Assembly (NCBI RefSeq): GCF_000829375.1 | Contig: NZ_AP014624.1 | Span: forward strand, 2,976,001 to 3,040,000 | DNA: 64,000 nucleotides | Source of the DNA: Chryseobacterium sp. StRB126 | Lineage (GTDB): Bacteria; Bacteroidota; Bacteroidia; Flavobacteriales; Weeksellaceae | Reading direction: 5' to 3' | In this document: positions 35,510 to 44,058 of the stretch, in pieces | Layout: every line of letters starts with the position of its first letter | Numbering within the stretch: the first letter of the stretch is position 1 | Position numbers and translations under genes: made by a program | Notes under the pieces: model-generated | The model's input: the letters and a program-made list of their open reading frames with translations, nothing else | Told to the model about the DNA's origin: nothing | Database searches by the model: none

Positions 35510-36994
35510 ATGATTGAAGAAACATCAAAAGAAAATATTGAGTTGAAAATTCAGATGGCTTCCGAAGCATATCAATTCCTGAAGAATACAACCATAAAAG
35601 AAAGAGCTGCATTAATGAATGCTGTTGCCGATCAGATTGAAGCTTTAGGAGAAGAACTCTTAACCACCGCTCATGCTGAGACTTCATTACCTCTGGCAAG
35701 ACTTACCGGTGAAAAAGCCAGAACAGTAGGACAATGGAGAAGTTATGCAAAAGCAGCAGCCTCCGGAATATACACGGAACCAAGGATTGATCTTGCTCAG
35801 CCCGAGAAGCAGAAAGGAGACCTTAGAAAGTACAATATAGGGTTAGGACCTGTGGTTGTTTTCGGAGCCAGTAATTTCCCGTTTGCTTTTTCCACAGCAG
35901 GAGGAGATACAGCAAGTGCAATAGGAGCAGGTTGTCCCGTTATTGTAAAAGCTCATCCTGCCCATCCTCAGACCTCTCAAATGATGGCTGATGCAATAAC
36001 AAACGCAGTAAGAGAATTTGGATGGCCAGAAGGAATTTTTAACCATATTACCGGAACATCCTATGAGATTGGAACGTATTTAACCCAACATCAGGATATT
36101 CAGGCAGTGGCGTTTACTGGTTCATTCAGTGGTGGGAAAGCTTTATTTGACATCGCCAGCCGTCGCGAAAATCCTATTCCGGTATTTGCAGAAATGGGAA
36201 GCATTAATCCGGTATTTGCACTGGAAAACTTGATTGAAAGCAAAGCAGAAGCTTTAGCTAAAGAATATATTAGCTCATTAACATTAGGAGTAGGACAGTT
36301 CTGTACCAATCCGGGAGTGTTTATTGCGGTGAAAGGAGAATCCCTAAGTCGTTTCATCGCTGCAGTAAAAGATGAAATCCAGGAAATTACACCTGCTCAC
36401 ATGCTTCACAATGGCATATATGAAAGCTTTGAAAAACATAAGGCCAATGCAATAACACAGCCTGACATTGAAGTAACTGCTTCAATAGAAACTGAAGAAG
36501 GAAAAGGAAGTGCAGCCATTATAAAAACCAATGCTCAAAGCTTCCTTAATAATCCTGTGCTGAGCGAAGAAGTCTTTGGACCTTTTGGAATCATTGTCGC
36601 TTGTGAAAACCAAGAAGAACTTATACAGATTGCTCAAAACTTAAAAGGACAGCTAACCATTACTGTAGCTGCAACTTCGGATGATATTCGTGAAAATTCT
36701 GAACTCATTCATCTTTTGAAAGATAAATGTGGAAGACTGTTATTCAACGGAATGCCTACCGGAGTAGAGGTGGTGTATGCCATGCAGCATGGAGGGCCTT
36801 TTCCTTCAACTACAGATTCACGCTTTACTTCCGTAGGACCGGATGCCGTTAAACGGTTTGTTCGCCCCATTTCTTTTCAGAACTGGCCGGATGAATTCTT
36901 ACCCGAAGAACTGAAGAATGAAAACCCATTGCAGATCAGCAGAATTGTAGATGGAGAAGTAAATTCAGGATCATTAAAATTAGAAACCGTATGA
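35510..36994 (+). CDS. Aldehyde dehydrogenase, probable 2,5-dioxovalerate (2-oxoglutarate semialdehyde) dehydrogenase
   Basis: Oxidises 2-oxoglutarate semialdehyde to 2-oxoglutarate with NAD(P)+. Seen: cofactor region VVVFGASNFPFAFSTAGGD (113-131), catalytic general base E228 in FAEMGSINP, and catalytic nucleophile C265 in GVGQFCTNPG. Length 494 fits the KGSADH group of the ALDH superfamily, where the base motif is AEMGS rather than ELGGK. Its stop overlaps the epimerase ATG by 4 bp, so it is in the same operon. Confidence 0.92.
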   Translation: MIEETSKENIELKIQMASEAYQFLKNTTIKERAALMNAVADQIEALGEELLTTAHAETSLPLARLTGEKARTVGQWRSYAKAAASGIYTEPRIDLAQPEKQKGDLRKYNIGLGPVVVFGASNFPFAFSTAGGDTASAIGAGCPVIVKAHPAHPQTSQMMADAITNAVREFGWPEGIFNHITGTSYEIGTYLTQHQDIQAVAFTGSFSGGKALFDIASRRENPIPVFAEMGSINPVFALENLIESKAEALAKEYISSLTLGVGQFCTNPGVFIAVKGESLSRFIAAVKDEIQEITPAHMLHNGIYESFEKHKANAITQPDIEVTASIETEEGKGSAAIIKTNAQSFLNNPVLSEEVFGPFGIIVACENQEELIQIAQNLKGQLTITVAATSDDIRENSELIHLLKDKCGRLLFNGMPTGVEVVYAMQHGGPFPSTTDSRFTSVGPDAVKRFVRPISFQNWPDEFLPEELKNENPLQISRIVDGEVNSGSLKLETV

Positions 36995-37989
36995 ACAGAA
37001 CATTTTTTTGCATAGACTCCCATACCTGTGGCTGTCCGGTACGTCTGGTTGCGGGTGGTGGGCCTATTTTAAAAGGAAATTCCATGATGGAGCGCAGGCT
37101 TCACTTCATGAAAGAATATGACTGGATCCGAAAAGGTTTGATGTTTGAACCCCGCGGCCATGATATGATGAGCGGAAGTATTTTGTATCCTCCTATTGAT
37201 GAAGAAAATGATATCGGAGTTTTATACATTGAAACCAGCGGCTGCCTTCCCATGTGCGGACACGGAACCATCGGAACAGTTACCATTGCCATAGAAGAAG
37301 GCTTGGTGGTTCCTAAAATTCCGGGAAAACTACGTCTTGAAACGCCTGCCGGGCTTATTCTCATAGATTATATACAGGAAGGGAAAAAAGTAAAATCAGT
37401 AAAACTCACCAACGTAAAATCTTTTCTTTACGCTGCAGACCTTGAAGTGGAGTGCCCTGATCTTGGATTGATAAAGGCTGATGTGGCCTATGGAGGAAAC
37501 TTCTACGCTATCATTGACCCTCAGGAAAACTTTAGAGATATTTCTGATTTCACGGCAAGCCAGCTTATTCACTATGGGAAGATCATAAGAACGTTGCTGA
37601 ATGAAAAATATCAATTCATCCATCCTGAAAATGAACATATTTCCGGATTAAGCCATATTCAGTGGACGGGAAATCCCACAGATCCTAAAGCCAGCGGACG
37701 AAATGCCGTATTAGTGGGGGAAAATGCTTTAGACCGTTCTCCTTGTGGAACCGGAACTTCAGCAAGAATGGCTCAATGGTATGCAAAAGGGAAATTAAAA
37801 GAAGGTGAAGAATTCATCCATGAAAGCTATATCGGATCGCAATTTATAGGAAGAATTGAAGGAACCGCTACTGTGGATGGCAAACCGGCTATTATTCCTT
37901 CAGTAGAAGGCTGGGCGAGAATTACCGGCTATAATCAGATTATTATTGATGACGAAGACCCTTATTGGCTGGGATTTCAGGTAATGTAA
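36991..37989 (+). CDS. 4-hydroxyproline 2-epimerase (proline racemase family)
   Basis: Interconverts trans-4-hydroxy-L-proline and cis-4-hydroxy-D-proline, the first pathway step. Seen: two catalytic cysteines of the diproline-epimerase fold, C89 in PMCGHGTIG and C252 in DRSPCGTGTSARM. Both are Cys, so it is an epimerase, unlike trans-3-hydroxyproline dehydratases which have Ser or Thr at one site. Length 332 is usual. The start ATG overlaps the ALDH stop (ATGA). Distinguishing hydroxyproline from proline rests on the operon and on family resemblance. Confidence 0.93.
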   Translation: MNRTFFCIDSHTCGCPVRLVAGGGPILKGNSMMERRLHFMKEYDWIRKGLMFEPRGHDMMSGSILYPPIDEENDIGVLYIETSGCLPMCGHGTIGTVTIAIEEGLVVPKIPGKLRLETPAGLILIDYIQEGKKVKSVKLTNVKSFLYAADLEVECPDLGLIKADVAYGGNFYAIIDPQENFRDISDFTASQLIHYGKIIRTLLNEKYQFIHPENEHISGLSHIQWTGNPTDPKASGRNAVLVGENALDRSPCGTGTSARMAQWYAKGKLKEGEEFIHESYIGSQFIGRIEGTATVDGKPAIIPSVEGWARITGYNQIIIDDEDPYWLGFQVM

Positions 37990-38004
37990 ATTTTGTAACG
38001 AGTT

Positions 38005-39270
38005 ATGACACAAAATAAAGGCAAAGCACTGATTATAGGTGCAGGAATCGCAGGGCTAAGTTCAGCATATTATCTTTTACAGAAAGGCTGGCAGGTAGAA
38101 ATCCTGGAACAGAATGATCTCAGCAATAATTGTTCTTATGGCAATGCAGGGATGATTGTACCCAGTCATTTTACCCCTTTGGCTGCTCCTGGAGTTGTTG
38201 CACAGGGAATTCGGTGGATGTTCGACAGTAAAAGTCCGTTTTATGTAAAGCCATCGCTGAGTACCCAACTTTTATCCTGGGGTTTAAAATTTCTGAAACA
38301 TTCCAATCAGAACCATGTAGACCGTTCTGCACAGGCAATCAGAGATCTTAATCTCGCAAGCAGCAGCCTTTACAATGAAATTGCAGGAAAAGAAGAATTT
38401 GATTTTGAATTGAATCAAAACGGAATTCTGATGCTCTATAAAACCGAAAAAGTAGCCGAAGAAGAAACAGAATTAGCCTATAAAGCCATCAGTTTGGGAC
38501 TCCCTGTTGATATCCTTGACAAAAAAGATATTCAGGCCCTGGAACCTAATGTTCAATTGGATGTTATAGGAGGTGTCAATTACAAATGCGATGGCCATAT
38601 GAATCCGGTAAAGCTGATGAAGCAAATGATCTCTTACCTTAAAAACAATGGAGTCATTTTCCATACGCAACATAGAGTAACAAGCTACGAAATTGCAGGA
38701 AATACCATTAAAGCAGTAATCGCCAATGGTAAAAAGTTTTCAGCGGATCGTTTCATTATGACCGGAGGTTCATTTTTACCTGAATTGGCTCAAAAAGCAG
38801 GTGTCAAAATTCAACTGATGCCCGGAAAAGGCTATTCTTTCATGCATACCCCTGAAAATCCAGTCAACAGATTGGAGCATGCAGCATTATTATTGGAGGC
38901 AAGAGTTGCAGTAACACCTATGAACGGACAGATCCGTTTTGGAGGAACCATGGAGCTGGCTTCTCATCATGATAAAGTGAATATGAAAAGAGTAGAAGGT
39001 ATTGTTCAGTCTATTCCCAAGTACATGCCTGATTTCCAGGTAAAATTGCCCAAAGAATCCGAAATCTGGTTTGGATACAGACCTTGTGCACCGGATGGAC
39101 TTCCTTATCTGGGACAATCTTCAAAATTAAAAAATCTGATTATCGCAGGGGGTGGCGGAATGATGGGCTTAAGTCTCGGACCTATTTTCGGAAAAACAGT
39201 TTCTGAACTTGCCAATGATCAAAAGCCAACGGTTGAGATAAAGATATTCAACCCTGAAAGATTTAGTTAA
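38005..39270 (+). CDS. DadA-like FAD oxidoreductase, probable cis-4-hydroxy-D-proline dehydrogenase
   Basis: Seen: FAD-binding N-terminus IIGAGIAGLSSAYYL (residues about 10-24), acidic end EILEQND, SYGNAGMIVPSH typical of DadA-type D-amino-acid dehydrogenases, a DAO fold, and C-terminal PDGLPYLGQSSKLKNLIIAGGGGMMGLSLGP. Length 421. In the hydroxyproline route it oxidises cis-4-hydroxy-D-proline to the cyclic imine used by the DapA-like enzyme, passing electrons to the respiratory chain. It lies 15 bp after the epimerase and is last in the operon. Confidence 0.9.
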   Translation: MTQNKGKALIIGAGIAGLSSAYYLLQKGWQVEILEQNDLSNNCSYGNAGMIVPSHFTPLAAPGVVAQGIRWMFDSKSPFYVKPSLSTQLLSWGLKFLKHSNQNHVDRSAQAIRDLNLASSSLYNEIAGKEEFDFELNQNGILMLYKTEKVAEEETELAYKAISLGLPVDILDKKDIQALEPNVQLDVIGGVNYKCDGHMNPVKLMKQMISYLKNNGVIFHTQHRVTSYEIAGNTIKAVIANGKKFSADRFIMTGGSFLPELAQKAGVKIQLMPGKGYSFMHTPENPVNRLEHAALLLEARVAVTPMNGQIRFGGTMELASHHDKVNMKRVEGIVQSIPKYMPDFQVKLPKESEIWFGYRPCAPDGLPYLGQSSKLKNLIIAGGGGMMGLSLGPIFGKTVSELANDQKPTVEIKIFNPERFS

Positions 39271-39325
39271 AAAAACATCACATAACACACAAAATTATTA
39301 TTTGAACCTGTTTAAAATTTTTTAA

Positions 39326-39454
39326 AGAAAGAGTTTCCAGAAAATTAGAAATCATGGGATAAGCATTATCCCACAATACTTTATGATAAAGGATGGCAAA
39401 GTTGTGGACAAAAGCATGGGAGATATTGACTATCAAAATTTACAGACAAGTTAA
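39326..39454 (+). pseudogene. C-terminal fragment of a thioredoxin-like protein
   Basis: A 42-codon open frame lies between stops with no convincing start. It reads ISIIPQYFMIKDGKVVDK and then MGDIDYQNLQTS. This looks like the cis-Pro loop (I-P-Q), following strand and last helix of a thioredoxin fold. The CxxC half is absent. It sits 89 bp before the M43 protease gene. The TGGGATAA-gca-TTATCCCA hairpin at 39355-39373 falls inside it and is probably incidental. Confidence 0.45.
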
Positions 39455-39543
39455 AATCATTCTGGATCCAATTAGACAGGTTGATTAAGCATAAAACAAT
39501 TTGATTATTAAAATAATTTATTAACACCCAAATCCAAAAAATC

Positions 39544-41688
39544 ATGAAAATTAAATCATTATTAATTATGTCCCTATTTCCAATAATAGGTTTTGCTCAA
39601 GAAAACAGACCTCATGAGTGTAAAGCAGATGAAATGATGAAAAAACATTTTGAACTGCATCCTGAATCTAAGGCTGATTATGAAAATTTTGAGAAATACA
39701 CCAAAGATTTCATAAAAAAAAGGGGATCAAACAGAAATTCATTAAATAATAGGGCCAACAATCCAACCTACATCATCCCTGTGGTTTTTCATGTGTATGG
39801 AGAATCTCAAAGTAATGTAAAAGTAAATTACCAAAAAGTAGTTGACTTACTGCAGCAAATCAATTTAAATTTCAATGGAATTAACACTGATTCAAATACT
39901 GTAGATCCTGATTTCCAATCTATCAGAGGAGCATTAAGTATTGAATTTCGATTAGCTAAAATTGATCCAACCGGAAAAGCAACAAGCGGAGTGATTTTTC
40001 ATCCTTTCAAAGGAGGATATGGCAATGGAGGCGGATATGATACAGAAATTGGCACCGATGCTTGGGATAATACAAAGTATATGAATGTGTATATCCAAAA
40101 TGACCTATATGCTGATAAGGATTTATATCAATCGGGAGTTGCCTGGTATCCGGATTCATACATGACTTCAGTAAATACAGCCAGAGTTGTTTATAATGGA
40201 CGTTATATATTTAATGCTGCTGGTACAGTAGCTTCAAACGAGTTTTCTGATACATTTACTCACGAATTTGGGCATTGGTTAAATCTTCAACACACCTTTA
40301 ATATTCCATGTTCAACGGCAAACCCAACTAATGATGGTGATGGAGTTGCTGACACACCTGTAGAAAACACTTCTTCCGGATTAGGATGTACAACTGGAAA
40401 CAATTGTCTTGGACAAAAAGTAAACGTTGAAAACTATATGGGATACAATGGTTCTTCCGGTTGTTATAAAATGTTTACCAATGGACAAGTTGACAGAATG
40501 CTGGCAGCATTAAACCATCCTTCGCGAATAAATTTATGGAAGCCTGCCAACTTAGCCGCAACCGGAGTTGCCAATACTCCACCTAAATTAACCCTTAGCA
40601 ACAGTACATTTACAGAGAACTTAAACAATAATGGAGCCGTGTCATTAGATGGAACAGTAGCATCTGCCCCTAAATCAACGATTACGCTAAACGGAGCAAC
40701 ATTTGCCGTACCCAATGGAACAACTCTTACTTCAGGAACACATTTCACTTCTTCATTACCACCAGGACTAACAGCAGCTATAGCAGTTACAAGCCCTACT
40801 ACTGCTACACTTACCATAAATGGTGCAGCAACCAGTCATCCTAAAAGTCAGGTCCTGAATTCATCAATTACGTTCCGAGATCCGGCTATAGCAGGAGGCG
40901 TAACTTCATTAGGATCAACTACAGCTTTGGCATTAACTTTTTCTTACAAAGATCCCTATAAAATAGTTACAGGAACTCCTCTGGAAAGTTATGCAAACCC
41001 AACAGTAACAACAGTAACAACCAACTCCGGGGCAACTTGGAAATATTTTATCATTAACCCGGAGCTTAGTGATGATGCAGGGTATGGCGCTTGGTACTAT
41101 GGAGCAAATCAATTAAAATTGGAAACCTATTGGAAAGGATTAGTATGTGAAACAGGAACAAGAAATATTAGCTTAATTCCGGCTTGCACCACTATAACGA
41201 ATGCAAATAATATAGGTTACCCAATTGGTACTCCCGGACAACTTGACGTGTACACTCCTACATACACTAACTGGTCTGGCAAAACCGCTTATGTTGGTTT
41301 TAGAAATCAATTCGAAGGTTACAATATTAACGGCTATTTCAAACTGATTGTTGGGACCAATGGTTCAAGTTATTCTGTAACTGAATTTGGATACAATACA
41401 CAACCATATGGCAGTATTACAACCCCTTGTGCATTAGCATTATCCACTGCAGACGTTGATACAACAAACTCAGAAACTTCTATCTATCCAAATCCGGTTT
41501 CTGATGTATTGAATATTAAAACAAAAGGGAAAATTAAATCAATTTCTGTTTATGATATGTTTGGAAGAAAAATGAATGCTAAAGTTGTTGGTGATAAGGT
41601 TGATGTTAAACACTTCCTAAGCGGAACTTATTTAATTGATATTGAAACTTCTTTAGGAAAATCTTCCCAAAAATTCATTAAAAAATAG
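39544..41688 (+). CDS. T9SS-exported M43 (pappalysin/cytophagalysin-type) metalloprotease
   Basis: Secreted zinc protease. Seen: a signal peptide (residues 1-19, ending GFAQ), a short propeptide, and a catalytic domain with the metzincin motif HEFGHWLNLQH at 240-250 and the Met-turn ENYMGYNG. This is followed by beta-rich, Thr/Ser-rich modules (about 340-630) and a type A T9SS sorting domain at the end (IYPNPVSDVLNI, VYDMFGRKM, LSGTYLIDI). Length 714. It is exported by T9SS to the surface or medium. It lies next to the hydroxyproline island and could supply peptides for it, although specificity is unknown. Confidence 0.95.
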   Translation: MKIKSLLIMSLFPIIGFAQENRPHECKADEMMKKHFELHPESKADYENFEKYTKDFIKKRGSNRNSLNNRANNPTYIIPVVFHVYGESQSNVKVNYQKVVDLLQQINLNFNGINTDSNTVDPDFQSIRGALSIEFRLAKIDPTGKATSGVIFHPFKGGYGNGGGYDTEIGTDAWDNTKYMNVYIQNDLYADKDLYQSGVAWYPDSYMTSVNTARVVYNGRYIFNAAGTVASNEFSDTFTHEFGHWLNLQHTFNIPCSTANPTNDGDGVADTPVENTSSGLGCTTGNNCLGQKVNVENYMGYNGSSGCYKMFTNGQVDRMLAALNHPSRINLWKPANLAATGVANTPPKLTLSNSTFTENLNNNGAVSLDGTVASAPKSTITLNGATFAVPNGTTLTSGTHFTSSLPPGLTAAIAVTSPTTATLTINGAATSHPKSQVLNSSITFRDPAIAGGVTSLGSTTALALTFSYKDPYKIVTGTPLESYANPTVTTVTTNSGATWKYFIINPELSDDAGYGAWYYGANQLKLETYWKGLVCETGTRNISLIPACTTITNANNIGYPIGTPGQLDVYTPTYTNWSGKTAYVGFRNQFEGYNINGYFKLIVGTNGSSYSVTEFGYNTQPYGSITTPCALALSTADVDTTNSETSIYPNPVSDVLNIKTKGKIKSISVYDMFGRKMNAKVVGDKVDVKHFLSGTYLIDIETSLGKSSQKFIKK

Positions 41689-41811
41689 GATCAAACGCTA
41701 TATCGATACAATATTGAAGATGGACAGTATTCTGGAAATGAAACCCTTCTTGGCCACCAGCCTCCTGATTACTACTTCAAAGCGGTTACAAACTGGTTTA
41801 AAGCTTTTTAA
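41689..41811 (+). pseudogene. In-frame coding remnant directly after the protease stop codon
   Basis: Immediately after the TAG at 41686-41688 the same frame stays open for 40 codons to TAA at 41811 and reads like real protein, e.g. YRYNIEDGQYSG, GHQPPDYYFK and AVTNWFKAF. It has no start of its own. Either it is the last piece of another gene left by a recombination event, or much less likely a readthrough tail after the T9SS domain. The family is not recognised. Confidence 0.4.
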
Positions 41812-41875
41812 ACAAATGCATTTAATAAAATAATTTAGTATTGATATGTTAGTTATTCACTTGTTGAATACAAGA

Positions 41876-41906
41876 TGGGCTTAATTTTTTAAGCCCATTT
41901 TTATTT
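41876..41906 (+). terminator. Terminator downstream of the protease region
   Basis: TGGGCTTAA (41876) and TTAAGCCCA (41889) form a perfect 9-bp stem, followed by TTTTTATTTT. Confidence 0.8.
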
Positions 41907-41991
41907 TATGACGAATATTACCAGGTTTTATCGGCAATTGTGAGTTTATTTACGTAATTTTATTTATCGATTTCAAACTCAATTGATTCTT

Positions 41992-42486
41992 ATGTACTAT
42001 AAAAACGATACCATCATTATACGGGAATTTACCCCTCAGGAACTCCATTTATTTTTAGACCTGTTTAAAAACGAGAAGGTTACCCGTTATCTGCCTTACA
42101 AATCTCCTGAAGAGTTTAAAGAAATGTTTGAAAAAGCTTTATCAGACTATAAAGAAGGACCATTCAGCAGATGGGGAATCTTTAATACTGAAAATAATGA
42201 TTTTGTTGGAATGTGTCTGGCCAGAACTTTCCATCACAATCCCAACCAGGCAGAAATCGGATATATCCTTGGAGAAAACTACTGGGGAAAAGGTATCGGA
42301 ACCCAAATATGCCAGGCACTTGTTGGTCACTGTCTTGCATTAGATGAAAAGAAAGATATTATTGCCGTAACGGATCTTGATAATATCGGTTCTCAAAAAG
42401 TACTTCTTAAATGTGGATTTAACAGAAATGAAAACCTGATAGAAGGAGATAGGGAACTTGCCTATTTTTTATATTCAAAAGACTAA
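41992..42486 (+). CDS. GNAT-family acetyltransferase (RimJ/RimL-like)
   Basis: Seen: 164 residues with the order typical of ribosomal-protein/small-molecule N-acetyltransferases: IIREFTPQEL at the start, FVGMCLARTF, EIGYILGENYWGKGIGTQICQAL carrying the acetyl-CoA Q/RxxGxG/A loop (GKGIGT), and DNIGSQKVLLKCGFNR near the end. Start: ATG at 41992 is preferred over the upstream TTG at 41983. The acceptor is unknown. It stands alone between terminators. Confidence 0.9.
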   Translation: MYYKNDTIIIREFTPQELHLFLDLFKNEKVTRYLPYKSPEEFKEMFEKALSDYKEGPFSRWGIFNTENNDFVGMCLARTFHHNPNQAEIGYILGENYWGKGIGTQICQALVGHCLALDEKKDIIAVTDLDNIGSQKVLLKCGFNRNENLIEGDRELAYFLYSKD

Positions 42487-42506
42487 GAATAGACTAAAAA
42501 GTTAAG

Positions 42507-42550
42507 AAGACAAAGCAGATTGGGATTATTCCAAGCTTGCTTTGTCTTTT
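42507..42550. terminator. Terminator between convergent GNAT and DoxX genes
   Basis: AAGACAAAGCA (42507-42517) pairs with TGCTTTGTCTT (42538-42548), with a T-run on the plus strand and A-rich sequence on the other side. Confidence 0.65.
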
Positions 42551-42558
42551 ATCATGAC

Positions 42559-42945
42559 CTATTTTCTATCCAGAGAAAGAACATTATCATCCATTCTCAA
42601 GATCAGGAGATAAAATAATCCTGCATAGATCATTTGAATTCCCATTGCTTCCCAATTTTCAACCGTACTGCTTCCGAATAACAGCAGGATAATCAGTGAA
42701 GCTCCTGCCATAGCTGCTATTCTAGTCTTAAAGCCAATGATAAGCAGTAATCCGATAATAAATTCTAAAAAAGGGAGTGTTGTACTGAACATTTGCACAA
42801 ACAATTGAGGAAGCCAGCTTTTTTCAAAGCTTTTCGTCATCCCGTCAGCAAAATCATTAAGTTTGGTTAATCTCACCAGTCCATGTCCGAAGAAATTGAT
42901 CCCCATCGATAAACGAAGGAAAAGATAAGCTATATTCTTATTCAT
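42559..42945 (-). CDS. DoxX-family membrane protein
   Basis: Seen: 128 residues with four hydrophobic helices. The N-terminal AYLFLRLSMGINFFGHGLVRL and LPFLEFIIGLLLIIGFKTRIA are typical of the DoxX family. Family role: redox-associated inner-membrane protein, sometimes linked to thiosulfate:quinone or stress-protection complexes. A 43-bp gap separates it from the upstream deacetylase gene on the same strand, so the two may be co-transcribed. Confidence 0.88.
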   Translation of the reverse strand: MNKNIAYLFLRLSMGINFFGHGLVRLTKLNDFADGMTKSFEKSWLPQLFVQMFSTTLPFLEFIIGLLLIIGFKTRIAAMAGASLIILLLFGSSTVENWEAMGIQMIYAGLFYLLILRMDDNVLSLDRK

Positions 42946-42988
42946 AAAAGTATTTTTTGAATTATTATTTTAATTTGAAAACAGCTTG

Positions 42989-43969
42989 TTAATTATTGAA
43001 TTTTGCTTCACTATTATCAACCGGAGTATCAGGATCATTCATCACCATTTTAGCAATATCATCTTTTCTCATAAAAACCACACCCTGCTTTTCTTTGGTA
43101 TATTTGATGAACTCCTCCATGGCATGAACCATAGCAGGTGTTCCGCCAATCCTGTCATGGAAACTGATGCTCATCATTCTTCTTTTGTTTGCTCCTTCCT
43201 CATAAAGCCTGTCAAATTCAAACTTCAGCTGGGCAAGAAACTGATCCGGACTCCAGTGTTTTCCTTCAATATTCACAATATCATTATTACGAAGTGTGTA
43301 GGGAATAACCACAAAATTTTTCCCTTTTACCTTGGTAATGAAAGGCTCATCGTGGCTGAGATCATCAATATGATAAAGGAAACCTAGCTCCTGCAATACT
43401 TTCAGGGTATTCGGACTTCTTCTCAGCCAGTTACAATTGTATCCCACGGCTTTCTGTCCTGTAATTTTTGCGACAGCATCTACCCCCTGTTTTACAAACT
43501 GTAATTCTTCATCATAATTTTTATTCCATTGGTTATCCCATGAAATCCCATGAGCAGCAATCTCATGACCACCATTGGCAATGGCTTTTGCAATTTCCGG
43601 ATATTTCTCGGCAGCGGTTCCCACTACGTGAGAGGTTACTTTGATGTCATACTTTTTCCATAGATCCAGCATACGGTAAATTCCTTCATTTCCACCATAG
43701 CGATACCAGCTTTCTGCAGGAAGATCAGGCTGCCCTTTAGGAAGTGGAGTATTACTGAAAGGACTTTCCGCTCCTTCAGGCTGGCCTCCCGTTTCAAACT
43801 GCATAGATACGGAAATGACCAACTGTGCACCATTAGGCCAATGCTTCTTTGTTACCATACGATTTTTATCTTCCGGATTTCCTTTTCCAACACAGTCATT
43901 AGCTTTAAAACCAGACCCCAAAAATACCGTTGCAGCAAGTACCATTACTGATTGTCTTATATATTTCAT
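42989..43969 (-). CDS. Exported polysaccharide deacetylase family protein (PuuE-like)
   Basis: Seen: a signal peptide (from ATG 43969: MKYIRQSVMVLAATVFLGSG). A NodB-type barrel follows, with GHEIAAHGISWD holding the two metal-binding histidines, RYGGNEGIYRMLDLW, and ISFHDRIGG near the end. The PESW-YRYG section resembles the allantoinase/PuuE peptidoglycan-deacetylase-like subgroup. Start: the frame is open upstream to 44053, but the signal peptide begins at 43969. Known of the family: removal of N-acyl groups from sugars or related C-N hydrolysis. It is divergent from an AraC regulator 89 bp away. Confidence 0.88.
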   Translation of the reverse strand: MKYIRQSVMVLAATVFLGSGFKANDCVGKGNPEDKNRMVTKKHWPNGAQLVISVSMQFETGGQPEGAESPFSNTPLPKGQPDLPAESWYRYGGNEGIYRMLDLWKKYDIKVTSHVVGTAAEKYPEIAKAIANGGHEIAAHGISWDNQWNKNYDEELQFVKQGVDAVAKITGQKAVGYNCNWLRRSPNTLKVLQELGFLYHIDDLSHDEPFITKVKGKNFVVIPYTLRNNDIVNIEGKHWSPDQFLAQLKFEFDRLYEEGANKRRMMSISFHDRIGGTPAMVHAMEEFIKYTKEKQGVVFMRKDDIAKMVMNDPDTPVDNSEAKFNN

Positions 43970-44034
43970 TTTACATGTATTTATACTGCAAAATTGACTA
44001 TTAAACCGTTCGTTATTATTGTAAAAATTAATCT

Positions 44035-44042
44035 TAAATTTG
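44035..44042 (+). promoter_or_regulatory. -7 promoter element TAAATTTG for the AraC gene
   Basis: Perfect TAnnTTTG, 16 bp before the ATG at 44059, in the region shared with the divergent deacetylase gene. Confidence 0.5.
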
Positions 44043-44058
44043 TAAAAATTCATTATCT

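Noticed and set aside
39355..39373. TGGGATAA-gca-TTATCCCA hairpin as a terminator for the hydroxyproline operon
   Set aside because: No T-run follows, and the sequence reads as codons of a thioredoxin-like fragment, so the dyad is probably incidental.
40464..40817. 117-codon minus-strand frame inside the M43 protease
   Set aside because: Val/Pro-rich antisense of a Thr/Ser-rich module; no start context or homology features.
42986..43387. 133-codon plus-strand frame opposite the polysaccharide deacetylase
   Set aside because: It is a shadow of the minus-strand gene, which has a signal peptide and metal-binding motifs.
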